This document shows, one piece after another, positions 10,625 through 20,665 of a DNA stretch of 64,000 bases (the stretch's first letter is position 1; each line of letters begins with the position of its first letter). Position numbers and translations under genes: made by a program. The stretch is from Serripes groenlandicus (taxonomy: Eukaryota; Mollusca; Bivalvia; Cardiida; Cardiidae): NCBI GenBank assembly GCA_031761405.1, contig JASEVX010000006.1, positions 25,212,302-25,276,301 of the forward strand, written 5' to 3'. The notes under the pieces were generated by a model. That model worked only from the letters and a program-made list of their open reading frames with translations. It did not search any database and was not told the origin of the DNA.

Positions 10625-10854
10625 TTAACCCTTTCCCTCATACGACAATTCTGCAGCAGACGACTTTGAACGTATTTTGTCAAAACATAGAAAATCTCCA
10701 TAATTGAATGGATAACCTATGACAAAAAGTGGAAAACATTGTGGCAAAAGGAGAAATTGCACGTTTTGTGCAATTTCTTCTTTTGTCACTATGTTTCCAA
10801 AAAGCCCTCTGCTGCAGAGGCGTCAGAAAGCGTCCATATGAGGGAAAGGGTTAA
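10625..10854 (-). mobile_element. TM MITE, young R copy (230 bp)
   Basis: Complete, TTAA both sides, stem-loop GCACGTTTTGTGC, termini intact. Confidence 0.9.
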
Positions 10855-10943
10855 AGTTAAAGCTTGATTAATGTGCCGACACCTTTACTCTGTTGTACCT
10901 CTACATATTTCTCATGCTGACAGAAGAAAATCTTCATTTCTTA

Positions 10944-11134
10944 TTAACCCTTTCCCACATACAGCAAATCTGCAGCACACAACTTTGAAAAAACTCAAAA
11001 ATATGGAATAGCTCTTTAATTGTATGTATGATTACAAGTTGAAAACTTGGCAAAAGGAGATATTGTCACAATGTTTTCAAAAGTCATCTGCTGCAGATGC
11101 GTGAAAATGCGACTATAGTTGGGGAAAGGGTTAA
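10944..11134. mobile_element. TM MITE, older copy
   Basis: TTAACCCTTTCCCACATACA to TTGGGGAAAGGGTTAA; palindrome arm deleted (GGAGATATTGTCACAATG). Confidence 0.7.
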
Positions 11135-11169
11135 TATGTGTAGTCATAATAGCAATCGCTCTACTATCA

Positions 11170-11249
11170 ACTGATTTCTCACATTCATTAAATCTGCAGC
11201 AGATGACTGGTTCAAAATGTTGAAATATCCCTTAATGAAAGTGTAATTA
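11170..11249. repeat. TM fragment
   Basis: CTCACATTCATTAAATCTGC then AGCAGATGACTGG; cut by the following copy at its TTAA. Confidence 0.45.
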
Positions 11250-11480
11250 TTAACCCTTTCTCACTATAGACGCTTTCTGACGCCTCGGCAGCAGATGTCA
11301 CCTTTGAAAACATTGTGGCAAATTGAGAAATTGCTCATCATGAGCAATGTCTCATATGCCACAATGTTTTCAGTTCTATGTAAAAAATAAACTTTCATTT
11401 TATGGTGATTTTACATGTTTTTGCTAAGATGTTTTTCTAAGTCATCTGCTGCAGATTTGGTATATGAGGGAAAAGGATTG
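11250..11480 (+). mobile_element. TM MITE, older F-like copy
   Basis: TTAACCCTTTCTCACTATAG, CGCTTTCTGACGCCTCGGCA; palindrome GAAATTGCTCATCATGAGCA; right end ATGAGGGAAAAGGATT. Inserted in the fragment to its left. Confidence 0.75.
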
Positions 11481-11489
11481 AAATAGAGT

Positions 11490-11688
11490 TCATAGTGGTA
11501 AAAAAGAGTAATTGCTCACACTGTCTTTTGACAGCCGTCTGCTGCAGATGCCTCAAAATGTGTCTGTATTGTAATAGGGTAAGGTATAAAACCTATATAA
11601 AGCCCATGAAGCAGGATAAGCGTTTACCCTTTGGAAAGTTGTCTGCTACAGAGACGTCAGAAAGCGTCTATATGGTGGGGAGGGTTAA
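11490..11688. repeat. TM fragments / deletion derivative
   Basis: 11490-11581 keeps the right third of a copy. 11622-11688 is a near-minimal derivative: TTTACCCTTTGGAAAGTTGT joined to the right end GTCAGAAAGCGTCTATATGG. Confidence 0.55.
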
Positions 11689-11960
11689 AATATAAACAAA
11701 TGGTTTGTTTTCAGTCTAGGGAGAATTTGGAATTGCTTGCTCTTGTCAAAATGAAACAAAAAATCTGCAGCAGACAACTTTAAAATAATAATTCATCATC
11801 CAAAAAGATTCTGAAATTATAAGAACATTTTGTTGGGCCTGTTCTTTATCTAAAGTATTTGCATAGGTCATCAATGGTTGGCCAGATCTACTGCTAGTGT
11901 ACGTGCAATATATTTAAATTAAAAATTAATTAATTTCACTTAGAAGAACTGGTTAGTCCT

Positions 11961-12124
11961 TTAACCATTTACCACTTGCAGACGCATTTTGAGCCATATG
12001 CAGCAGATGACTTTTGCCAAAATGTTTTCATCTCAATTCAATAATTATACTCTCGTTCATAGGGATATATTTTTGTCTTGATATTTTGCTGTAGATTTGT
12101 TGAACGTGGGAAAGGAGGGGTTAA
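11961..12124. mobile_element. TM MITE, older deletion derivative
   Basis: TTAACCATTTACCACTTGCA to GTGGGAAAGGAGGGGTTAA; lacks the central palindrome. Confidence 0.6.
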
Positions 12125-12237
12125 GCAACATGAGCAACATGTTCATATCAGGTTATGCAGCTGCAGACAATGTAGATCAAGATCAGCCTTCACATTTTTG
12201 CACTCTTACCTTGGTCGGTATTGTTCACTACTCTTTT

Positions 12238-13569
12238 ATTAGTCCCCTACCGGGCAAAGACCTGTTTGGGGACTATAGGTTTAGTTGATTCTGTCTGTCA
12301 GTCTGTCTGTCTGTCAGTCAGTCCCACCTAACCTTGTCCGGCCTGCATCTTAACCATGCATCATAGGATTTGAAAGAAACTTGGCACAAACGTTTACCAT
12401 GATGAGGCTGCATTTCGTGCACAAGACCCAGGCCTGTACCTCAAATGTCAAGGTCAAAATAAGTACTATTTGATAGGACTACCTTGTCCAGCCCACATTT
12501 CAACCATGCATCATATGATTTTAAAGAAACTTGGCAAAAACGTTCACCATGATGAGGCAGTGTGTCGCTCACAAGACCCAGGCCTGTACCTCAAATGTCA
12601 AGGTCACACTTAGAGGTCAAAGGTCAAAATTAGTACTGTTTGATAGGACTACTTTGTCCGGCCCACATTTCAACCATGCATCATAGGATTTCAAAGAAAC
12701 TTGGCACAAACGTTCACCACGATGAGGCGGCATGTTGCGCATAAGACCCAGGCCTGTACCTCAAATGTCAAGGTCACACTTAGAGGTCAAAGGTCAAAAT
12801 GAGTAATGTTTGATAGGACTGTACCTTGTCCGACCTGCATCTCAACCATGCATCATAGGATTTCCATGAAACTTTGCACAAACGTTCACCATGATGAGGC
12901 AGCGTGTCGCTCTCAATACCCAGGCCTGTACCTCAAATGTTAAGGTCTCACTAAGAGATCAAAATGAGTACTGTTTGATAGGACTGTACCTTGTCTGTCC
13001 CGTATCTCAACCATGCATCATAGGATTTCCAAGTTACTAGGCACACATGTTCTCCATGATAAGGTGGCGTGTCGCGCACAAGACCTAGGCCTGTACCTCA
13101 AATGTCAAGGTCACACTTAGAGGTCAAAGGTCAAAATGAGAACTGTTTGATAGGACTGTACCTTGTCCAGCCCACATCTCAACCATGCATCATAGAATTC
13201 CCAAGTTACTAGGCACACATGGACACCATGATGAGGTGAGATGTGGCACACAATACCCAGGCCTGTACCTCAACGGTCAAGGTCACACTTAAAGGTCAAA
13301 GGTCAAAATGAGAAACCATGCATCACAGAGTTCCCATGTTACTGGGCACACATGTTCACTATGATGAGGTGACATGTGGCACACAAGACACAGGCCTGTA
13401 ACTGGAAGGTCCAGGTCACACTTTAAATTACAGCTCAAAAGGTCGAAATGAGAAATCTTTGATAGGACTAGGACTCAGTATCCAAAATGTATGCAGTACA
13501 TTGCTGTTTTTGTCACCAAATGCACATACAATACACAATGTGCTGTCCTCGTCCGGTAGGGGACTTTTG
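12238..13569 (+). mobile_element. GTCY-class element, 'AGTCCCCTACCGGGCAAAG' family
   Basis: 5' foldback AGTCCCCTACCGGGCAAAGA with its complement GGGGACT, then a GTCTGTCAGTCTGTCTGTC run, then seven core repeats of 150-172 bp (AACCATGCATCATAGGATTT, CACCATGATGAGG, AAGACCCAGGCCTGTACCTC) and a 3' end GTCCGGTAGGGGACTTTTG, which pairs with the 5' end. Core units carry AGGTCAAAGGTCA, a DR1 nuclear-receptor half-site pair. Confidence 0.8.
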
Positions 13570-13599
13570 TATTGCTTACAATGATTAAACACTAGCTTA

Positions 13600-13665
13600 T
13601 TATCCCCCGCTTTTTCGAAGAAAAAAAGGGGGGTTATTAATTTCGGTTTGTCCGGCTGTCTGTCC

Positions 13666-13700
<35 letters not shown>

Positions 13701-14662
13701 ACACTTCGTTTCCGTGCAATAACTGCCACAAATGTGAACCATTTTTTTTCAAACCTGGTAACAAGGTTAAATGCCTTTAGGGCTAAGCCAAGTTCGATCG
13801 TCACTTTCGGCGGACTTTATTCGGTGGAGTTATGGCCCCTTATTTAACACAAAATGTCGTTTCATGCTGTTTCCGTGCAATAACTGCCACAAATGTGAAT
13901 ATTTTTTTCTCAAACTTAGTAACAAGGTTAAATGCCTTAAGGGCTAGGCCAAGTTGTTCGATCGTCACTTTCGGCGGACTATATTTGGTGGAGTTATGGC
14001 CCCTTATTTAACACAAAATGTCGTTTCTTGCTGTTTTCGTGCAATAACTGCCACAAATGTGAACCGTTTTCTTTCAAACTTAGTAACAAGGTTAAATGCC
14101 TTAAGGGCTAGGCCAAGTTTGATCGTCACTTTCGGCGGACTTTATTTGGTGGAGTTATGGCCCTTTATTTAACAAAAAAAGTTGTTTCTTGCCGTTTCCG
14201 TGCAATAACTGCCACAAATGTGAACCGGTTTTTTTCAAACTTGGTAACAAGGTTAAATGCCTTAAGGGCTAGGACAAGTTCGATCGTCACTTTCGGTGGA
14301 CTTTATTTAGTGGAGTTATGGCCCCTTATTTAACAAAAAATGTCGTTTCTTGCTGTTTCCGTGCAATAACTGCCACAAATGTGAACCGTTTTTTTTTTCA
14401 AACTTGGTAACAAGGTTAAATGCCTTAAAGGCTAGGCCTAGTTCGATCGTCACTTTCAGCGGACTTTATTCGGTGGAGTTATGGCCCCTTATTTAACAAA
14501 AAAAGTCGTTTCTTGCTGTTTCCGTGCCACAAACTTGGTAACAACCTAGGCCAAGTTCGTTTAATTTACCCTGTTATACATGTTCAATAAAAAGTCTACT
14601 GACATGTTTAAACCTAACCTCAACATTTTCCTACAATATTTCCTGCAAGCGGGGGATATAAA
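13600..14662 (+). mobile_element. GTCY-class element, 'ATCCCCCGCTTTTTCGAAG' family
   Basis: Left foldback TATTATCCCCCGCTTTTTCG, then (GTCT)n at 13659-13700, then about five units near 161 bp (GTGCAATAACTGCCACAAAT, GTCACTTTCGGCGGACTTTA, GGAGTTATGGCCCCTTATTT), right end GCAAGCGGGGGATATA complementary to the left end. Confidence 0.78.
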
Positions 14663-14851
14663 TTTCATGAATTTGCTTGTTCTTATAAGATCTTGTCACA
14701 AATCTGCTGGATAAGGGTTTGTTATGTCATAAAATGTGTTTTTTCCCAGCGGATTGAAAATATGAGAAGTAATCACAAGATATTATCCTTGTCTTTGACA
14801 ATTGGAAATTTGATACAATAATAAGGAGAGTTGAAAATGGATTCTGATGAT

Positions 14852-14945
14852 TTAACCCTTTGCCACATATAGACGGCACAGTTTTGTCAAGATGTTCTCA
14901 AAGTCATCTGCTGCATGCTTATTTGTTGTATGTGGAAAAGAATTC
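14852..14945. mobile_element. TM MITE, short deletion derivative
   Basis: TTAACCCTTTGCCACATATA GACG joined to the right third (GTCATCTGCTGCATG, GTATGTGGAAAAGAATT). About 94 bp. Confidence 0.65.
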
Positions 14946-14980
14946 AAGCTGGACTCTACGCAATCGAAAGCACTTCTTTT

Positions 14981-15692
14981 TAGCTCACCTGAGCTTTGCT
15001 CAAGGCGAGTTATTGTGATCGCCTTTTGTCCGGCGTCCGTCATGCGTCAACTACTTCTCCTCAGTAACCAGTGGGTCAATTGGGATGAAACTTCACAGAA
15101 AGCATCCTCTCAATGACCTCAACAGATGTCCTTCAAACTTTTGGGATCCATGCAGAATTCCATGGCAACGAAATGAAAAAAACTTCAAAATTCTTCTTCT
15201 GCCAAACTGGTTGGCAGATTTTCAAATAATTTTGTAGAAATGTTCCTTGGATGACCCTTTATCAGATTCCGTCAAGCCATGTTGATTGGTCGAAAAACAT
15301 GGCCGCCAGGGGGGGCGGGGCTATTTTGCCTTATATGGCTATAGTGAAAACTTAAAAAATCTTCTTCTCCGAAAGTGTCAGGCCGATTTCCAAATAATTT
15401 TGTAGAAATGTTCCTTAAGTGACCCACTTTCAGATTCCTTCAAGCCATGTTGATTGGTCGAAAAACATGGCCACCAGTGGGCAGGGCTATTTTGCATTAT
15501 ATAGCTATAGTGAAAACTTAAAAAAAAATCAAATAAATTTGTAGAAATGTTCCTAGGATGACCCTCTATCAGATATTTCTTCAAGCCAAGTTGATTGGTC
15601 GGAAACTATGGCCTCCAGGGGGCGTGGCTTATATAGCTAAAGTGAAGAAAAAAAAATCGGGTGAGCGGTCCAGGGCCGTCATGGCCCTCTTG
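14981..15692 (+). mobile_element. GTCY-class element, 'TAGCTCACCTG' family, short
   Basis: Same ends as 7719-9127 (TAGCTCACCTGAGCTTTGCT; GGGCCGTCATGGCCCTCTTG) but only about three core units. Confidence 0.85.
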
Positions 15693-15747
15693 TTTTCAAA
15701 TTGTCACAGTTAACTACCTTATTGGAAATTGAGAATTTGCTGTTTTT

Positions 15748-15847
15748 GAGCGGATACAGTCAAACCTGTTAAGCATCCAACTTGTATTAAGCAGCCACTT
15801 GAAAATTTACCATAACAACAAGTTCTTGTTTATTATCCCCTCGGCTA
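15748..15847 (+). repeat. Dispersed repeat 'GAGCGGATACAGTC', second copy
   Basis: Matches 3931-4027; its continuation resumes at 16390 (TTTGACATGTATTAAACAGC) after the inserted GTCY element. Confidence 0.75.
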
Positions 15848-16389
15848 AAGAAATTTGCGAGGGGTTATAGAAATGGGACTGTCCGTTTGTTTGTTTGTCC
15901 GTTCGTCCATCCGTCCGTCAAAATTGGACTTTGACCATATCAACAACCTAATGCGACCACTCTACACTGAACATCCTTTGACCGATCTTAACCAAACATG
16001 GTATTCAGTTAGTATATGGCAAGGTATAGAAGCCTATTTATTTTCAAGGTTAAAGGTCAAGGTCAAAATTGGACTGACTATTTTCCCATTTCAACAACCT
16101 TGTGGCCATTTCTACACTGATCATCTCTTGGCAGATCATAACCAAAGTTGCCATACATTAAAGTATTGTCATGTAATAATTATAAAAATAGTTCATGGTA
16201 CTGAGGGCCATATAGCAGTTTATTGACCTAGATGTCACTTGATATGATAAGATAAATTTTGTTTTGATCAAGGAAACAACTATTTTTAAGGCAAAATAGT
16301 AGTTCTATTTTATATATTTTCGATCACAACAGAACTCGATGTGATGATTGAATACCGAGGGGATGCATCCGCTTTGTGGTGCCCTTGTT
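15834..16389 (+). mobile_element. GTCY-class element, 'ATCCCCTCGGCTAAAG' family
   Basis: 5' foldback CCCCTCGGCTAAAGAAATTT / GCGAGGGG, then GTCCGTTTGTTTGTTTGTCC and GTCCGTCC, two core units (CAACCT...GGTCAAGGTCAAAATTGGAC), 3' end ACCGAGGGGATGCATCCG and CCCTTG|TTT. Inserted in the repeat above. Confidence 0.75.
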
Positions 16390-16454
16390 TGACATGTATT
16401 AAACAGCCAACTGTGTTCAGCAGCCAAATTTTCGACTCTCCCCTGGGTGACTGC

Positions 16455-16684
16455 TTAACCCTTTCCCTCATATAGATGCTTTCTGACGCCTCTGCTGCAG
16501 ACAGCTTTTTGAAAACATAGTGACAAAAGAAGAAATTGCACAAAACGTGCAATTTCACCTTTTGCCACAATGTTTTCCACTTTTTGTCATAGGTTATACA
16601 TTCAATTATTGAGATTTTCTATGTTTTGACAAAATACGTTTAAAGTCGTCTGCTGCAGAATTGTCGTATGAGGGAAAGGGTTAA
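16455..16684 (+). mobile_element. TM MITE, young F copy (230 bp)
   Basis: Exact-length copy; stem AGAAATTGCAC / GTGCAATTTC with AAAAC loop; TTAA at both ends. Confidence 0.9.
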
Positions 16685-16973
16685 GACAAGTTTGACTGTA
16701 GTACTTTTTTATTTTTTGACAATTGGCTCCAATTCTATCTGCTCCAGAAGTGAGTCAAGTTTGTCTGAATTACGGCAAGAATAAAGAAGGAGAATTACAG
16801 GGATTGGCAAGATGTTTATCTCCAGATATGGATCTGGGAAATTATTTATGGTTTCAGTTGCAAAAAAAAAAAAAAAAGCCGAGGGCAACAGGAAAGGCAG
16901 AGACATCTCCAGTCCTCTCCAATATTGTTTCTTTTTGTAACTGTTCAACCCTTATAGCATGTACTTTTGCCAT

Positions 16974-17199
16974 TTAACCCTTTTCCACATAAAGACGCTT
17001 TCTGACACCTGCAGCAGACAGCCTTTGAAAGCATTGTGGAAAAAGTAGAAATTGCTCATAATGAGCAATTTCTCCCTTTGCGAGAACGTTTTCAACTCTT
17101 TTCAGTAATTATACCTACATTTATAGAGCTTTTCAGTGTGTTTGCCTAGATACTTGTAAAGTCGTCTGCTACAGATTTGTTGTAAGTGGGAAAAGTTTA
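16974..17199. mobile_element. TM MITE, older F-like copy
   Basis: TTAACCCTTTTCCACATAAA, GACGCTTTCTGACACCTGCA to GTAAGTGGGAAAAGTTTAG. Confidence 0.7.
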
Positions 17200-17380
17200 G
17201 CAAGAAATCTGCAGCAGACGATGTTTGAAACATCAGTTTAATTACCGAATAGAGTTTAAAATATTGTGGCAAAAGGAGAAATTGCTCATGATGAGTCAAA
17301 AGTTGTCTTCTGCAGAGGTCTATATGTGTTCCCACATACAACAAATCTGATGTAGAGGAATTTGAAGACATCTAGGCAAA
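17200..17380. repeat. TM fragments
   Basis: AAATCTGCAGCAGACGATG, TGGCAAAAGGAGAAATTGCT, and a second left end TTCCCACATACAACAAATCT. Degenerate and overlapping. Confidence 0.5.
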
Positions 17381-17738
17381 AATATGATTGTTTGTATGGA
17401 GTCTGTAACACCTGTTGATGGCCAGTGTTTGTTTGGTGTCTGAAACGCTCGTTGATGGACAGTGTTTGTATGGTGTCCATGCTCGATCAACTTGCTGTGA
17501 CCGTTTGTATCACAGCGTTTCCTGGTTAAATTACCAGCAATGCTGATCCATTTATTGTGACACCAACAAGGAAAAAAAAAAAAAGAATACACAATCCTGA
17601 GCCCAAAGGAAAAAATCCATTACTACAATATTTGGTGTGAAAAATTTAAAATTATTTCTCAAAAGAAAGTAAAATGATTAAATACAGAGGTTAAACGTTG
17701 TGGCAAAACTGGAAATTGTTTCTTATGATAAATATCGC

Positions 17739-17966
17739 TTATCCCCTTCCCTCGTATAGACGCTTTCTGACGCCTCTGCAGCAGACGGCATTCTGAAAAC
17801 ATAGTGACAAAAGAAGAAATTGCTCAAAACGAGCAATTTCTCCTTTTGCCACAATGTTTTCCACTTTTATTCATAGGTTATCCATTCAAATATAGAGATA
17901 ACTTTTTTTTGACAAAATATGTTCAAAATCGTCTGCTGCAGAATTATCGTATGAGGGAAAGGGTTA
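17739..17966 (+). mobile_element. TM MITE, F copy flanked by TTAT
   Basis: Standard F body with stem GCTCAAAACGAGC, but the flanks read TTAT|CCCCTTCCC and GGGAAAGGG|TTAT, i.e. the same non-canonical four bases on both sides. Confidence 0.85.
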
Positions 17967-18044
17967 TAGCTTAAACATGTTTTCAAAAGGCTTCTGCTGC
18001 AAATGCATTGATTTGCATTAGACTGCAAATGGGCAAGGATTTAA
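17967..18044. repeat. TM right-end fragment
   Basis: ATGTTTTCAAAAGGCTTCTG, then GGGCAAGGATTTAA. Confidence 0.45.
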
Positions 18045-18047
18045 TAT

Positions 18048-18261
18048 TTAACCCTTTCCCTCATATAGACACTTTCTGACGCCTCAGCAGCAGACTGCTT
18101 TTCGAAAACATAGTAACAAAAGAAGAAATTGCAACGAGCAATTTCTCCTTTTGCCACAATATTTTCCACTTTTAGTCATAGGTTATCCATTCAATAATAG
18201 AGATTTTCTTTTTTTTTGACAAAATATGTTCAAAGATTTGTCTTATGAGGGAAAGGGTTAA
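18048..18261 (+). mobile_element. TM MITE, F copy
   Basis: TTAA both sides, 214 bp; small deletions in the stem (GAAATTGCAACGAGCAATTT) and near the right end. A TM right-end fragment follows to 18325. Confidence 0.82.
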
Positions 18262-18427
18262 AAAGAGTTTACAAAGGTTTTCAAAGTTGTCTGCTGTGAA
18301 TTTGTTGTATGAGGGAAAGGGTTAATAGGTAGCCAGATCAAATGATAGAAGGGCCTTGTAAACACTATTAGATGCTAAATTTCTTATGCAATTGTCATTA
18401 AATGCTACTCAGAGCATTTTGTCTTGT

Positions 18428-18905
18428 TTCAACCCTTTTCCAGGAATCCGCTGTGGTCGGGTGGTTAGCGTCGGGGATTTCGAAACCGGGTGTCCCGGGT
18501 TTGATCCCCAGTCGCGGCACTACGGTCATGGTGGAGTGCCCTTGGGCAAGGCACATTTTCTAGCCTAGTACTGGTTTGTTTACCCAGGGATCATGAATAA
18601 TCAAATTTAATTGCGCGCTAAATGACCTTAGCTGTCGATGCGCCATAAAACAATATACATTCATTCATTCATTCATTCAACCCTTTTCCACATACAATAA
18701 ATCTGCAGCAGACGACTGAAGTTATCAAGACGCTTTCTGACGCCTCTGCAGCAGACGTCTTTTTGAAAACATAGTGACAAAAGAAGAAATTGCTCAAAAC
18801 AAGCAATTTCTCCTTTTGACACAATGTTTTCCACTTTTAGTCATAGGTTATCCATTCAATCATAGAGATTTTCTAATTTTTGACAAAATATGTTCAAAGT
18901 CGTCT
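18428..18905 (+). mobile_element. TM MITE interrupted by a SINE; right end lost
   Basis: Left terminus TTCAACCCTTTTCCA is duplicated around the SINE (18428-18442 and 18676-18690). The body then runs ACGCCTCTGCAGCAGACGTC to TATGTTCAAAGTCGTCT and stops where GTCY core repeats begin. Confidence 0.8.
18443..18675 (+). mobile_element. tRNA-derived SINE, full length (233 bp)
   Basis: Pol III A-box-like GGTGGTTAGCGTCGGG and B-box-like GGGTTTGATCCCC in a tRNA-like head. The body has GGGCAAGGCACATTTTCTAG and GTTTACCCAGGGATCATGAA, and the tail is (CATT)n. It is flanked by a perfect 15-bp target duplication TTCAACCCTTTTCCA, the hallmark of LINE-driven insertion. Confidence 0.88.
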
Positions 18906-20052
18906 TTAAGGTCACTAGGTCAAAGGTCAAGGTCACATCCGTCACACTTGTTTCCGCTCAATAACTGAAGAACGCTTGGGCATAGGACCTTCATACTTGG
19001 TATGCAGGTTGTTCATGACCAGTAGATGACTCCTATTGATTTTGATGTCAGAAGGTCAAAGGTCAAGGTCATGGTGACCTTGTGAGGTAAAAAATGGTCA
19101 AAGGTCAAGGTCACATCCGTCACACTTGTTTCCGCTCAATAACTGAAGAACGCTTGGGCATAGGACCTTCATACTTGGTATGCAGGTTGTTCATGACCAG
19201 TAGATGACTCCTATTGATTTTGATGTCAGAAGGTCAAAGGTCAAGGTCATGGTGACCTTGTGAGGTAAAAAATGGTTTCCGCTCAATAACTGAAGAACGC
19301 TTGGGCCGAGGAACTCCATACTTGGTATGCAGGTTGGCCATGCCCAGTAGAAGACCCTATTAATTTTGAGGTCAAAGTCAAGGTCACAGTGACCTTGAGC
19401 TGAAAGGTCACAGTGACAATGAGCTGAAACATTGTTTTTGCTTAATAACTGTAGAATGCTTTGGCCATGGAAGTTAATACTTGTTGTGCTGGTTGGTCAC
19501 CACCAGTAGATGACCCCTATTGATTTTGAGGTCACTAGCTTAAAGGTCAAGGTTATGGTAACCTTCAGCTGAAAAATGGTTTCCTCTCAATAACTTAAGA
19601 ATGCTTATGTTGAGGAACTTCATACCTGGTGTGCAGGTTGGTCCTAACCAGTAAATGACCTTTATTGAATTTGTTTGATTTTGAGGTCACAAGGTCAAAT
19701 GTCGAATGTCACGGTAACCTTCAGCTGAAAAATGTATTTTACTCAATAACTCAAGAACGCTTATACCCAGGAACTTCATACTTGGTGTGCAACTTGGTCC
19801 TAACCTGTAGATGACCCCTATTGCTTTTGATGTCAGTAGGTCAAAGGTCAAGGTCGTGGTGACCTTTGGCTGAAAAATGGTTTCCGCTCAATAACTGAAG
19901 ATTGCTTGGGCCCAGGAACTTCATACTTGGTGTGCAGGTTGGTCACCAGCAGCAAATGACCCCTATTGATTCATGGTAACCCTCAGCTGAAAAATGGTTT
20001 CCGCTCAATAACTGAGGATTGTCACTGTTGCTTCATCTCCAGTCCAAAACTA
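18906..20052 (+). mobile_element. GTCY-class core array ('CGCTCAATAACTGAAGAACG' family), left end missing
   Basis: About seven core units (TTTCCGCTCAATAACTGAAG, CTTCATACTTGGTATGCAGG, AGGTCAAAGGTCAAGGTCA). Two adjacent 178-bp units starting at 18921 and 19099 are identical. Ends CATCTCCAGTCCAAAACTA; the matching 3' terminus is at 24756-24841, so the element was split by a 4.7 kb insertion. Compare the intact relative at 61397-62824. Confidence 0.8.
19066..19395. promoter_or_regulatory. Perfect AGGTCAnnnTGACCT palindromes (3)
   Basis: 19066-19080, 19244-19258 and 19381-19395 each fit the consensus oestrogen-response palindrome exactly, preceded in the first two by a DR1-like AGGTCAAAGGTCA. Presence is direct; receptor binding is only an inference. 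Confidence 0.6.
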
Positions 20053-20665
20053 AATCAAAGCGCCAATGCAAAAACAAAAACAAAACATACTCAAAAAGCA
20101 CAATTTCACTATTTGCCAAACTGTTCAATTTATAAAAATATAGGCATATATTATAATGCTCGATCTCCAAGCTAAATTAGGCTACACTTTCAGCATTGAT
20201 TGCTAATTGACTCTAGAACGTGCAGACGTGTATACATAACGTGTGTACCAGGGGTTCGAAAGACCGACAAAAGTGCCGGTCTGGACCGGAATTCGAATCC
20301 CTAGACCGATTGCAATCTTAAAACTAAAAAAATCGGTCCGAGATTTTATAAAATTTATAAAATTTCGTTAATACCTACGCTATATATGTCACTGTGTAAA
20401 CGAAAAACCAATAAAATCCTAGTAAGTACACACGCTCTTTGTTTCTAAAGCGTAGGATAACCGTCGAGAGAGTCACTTACCGTGACGTAATCAAGATAAG
20501 CCGCCGATAATCGGTCCAGGAGGTGTGACAATCGGTTATATATTTACTCCCTTCGGTTTGACAGATAATGCATGTGTTAAAGGCTTCTTTAAAAGTGTTT
20601 GCTAATTACTAGTTGATCAGTTTAACATATTTTAGTCGGTCCAAGTCCGGTCTGAACGGCTAATT

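Noticed and set aside
13428..13742. 104-residue minus-strand frame with (TDRQ)n
   Set aside because: Translation of the GTCT microsatellite at the start of a GTCY element.
16709..16977. Frames on both strands around a poly-A run at 16861-16876
   Set aside because: No homology recognised, low complexity inside, and both strands are open, so coding is not supported.
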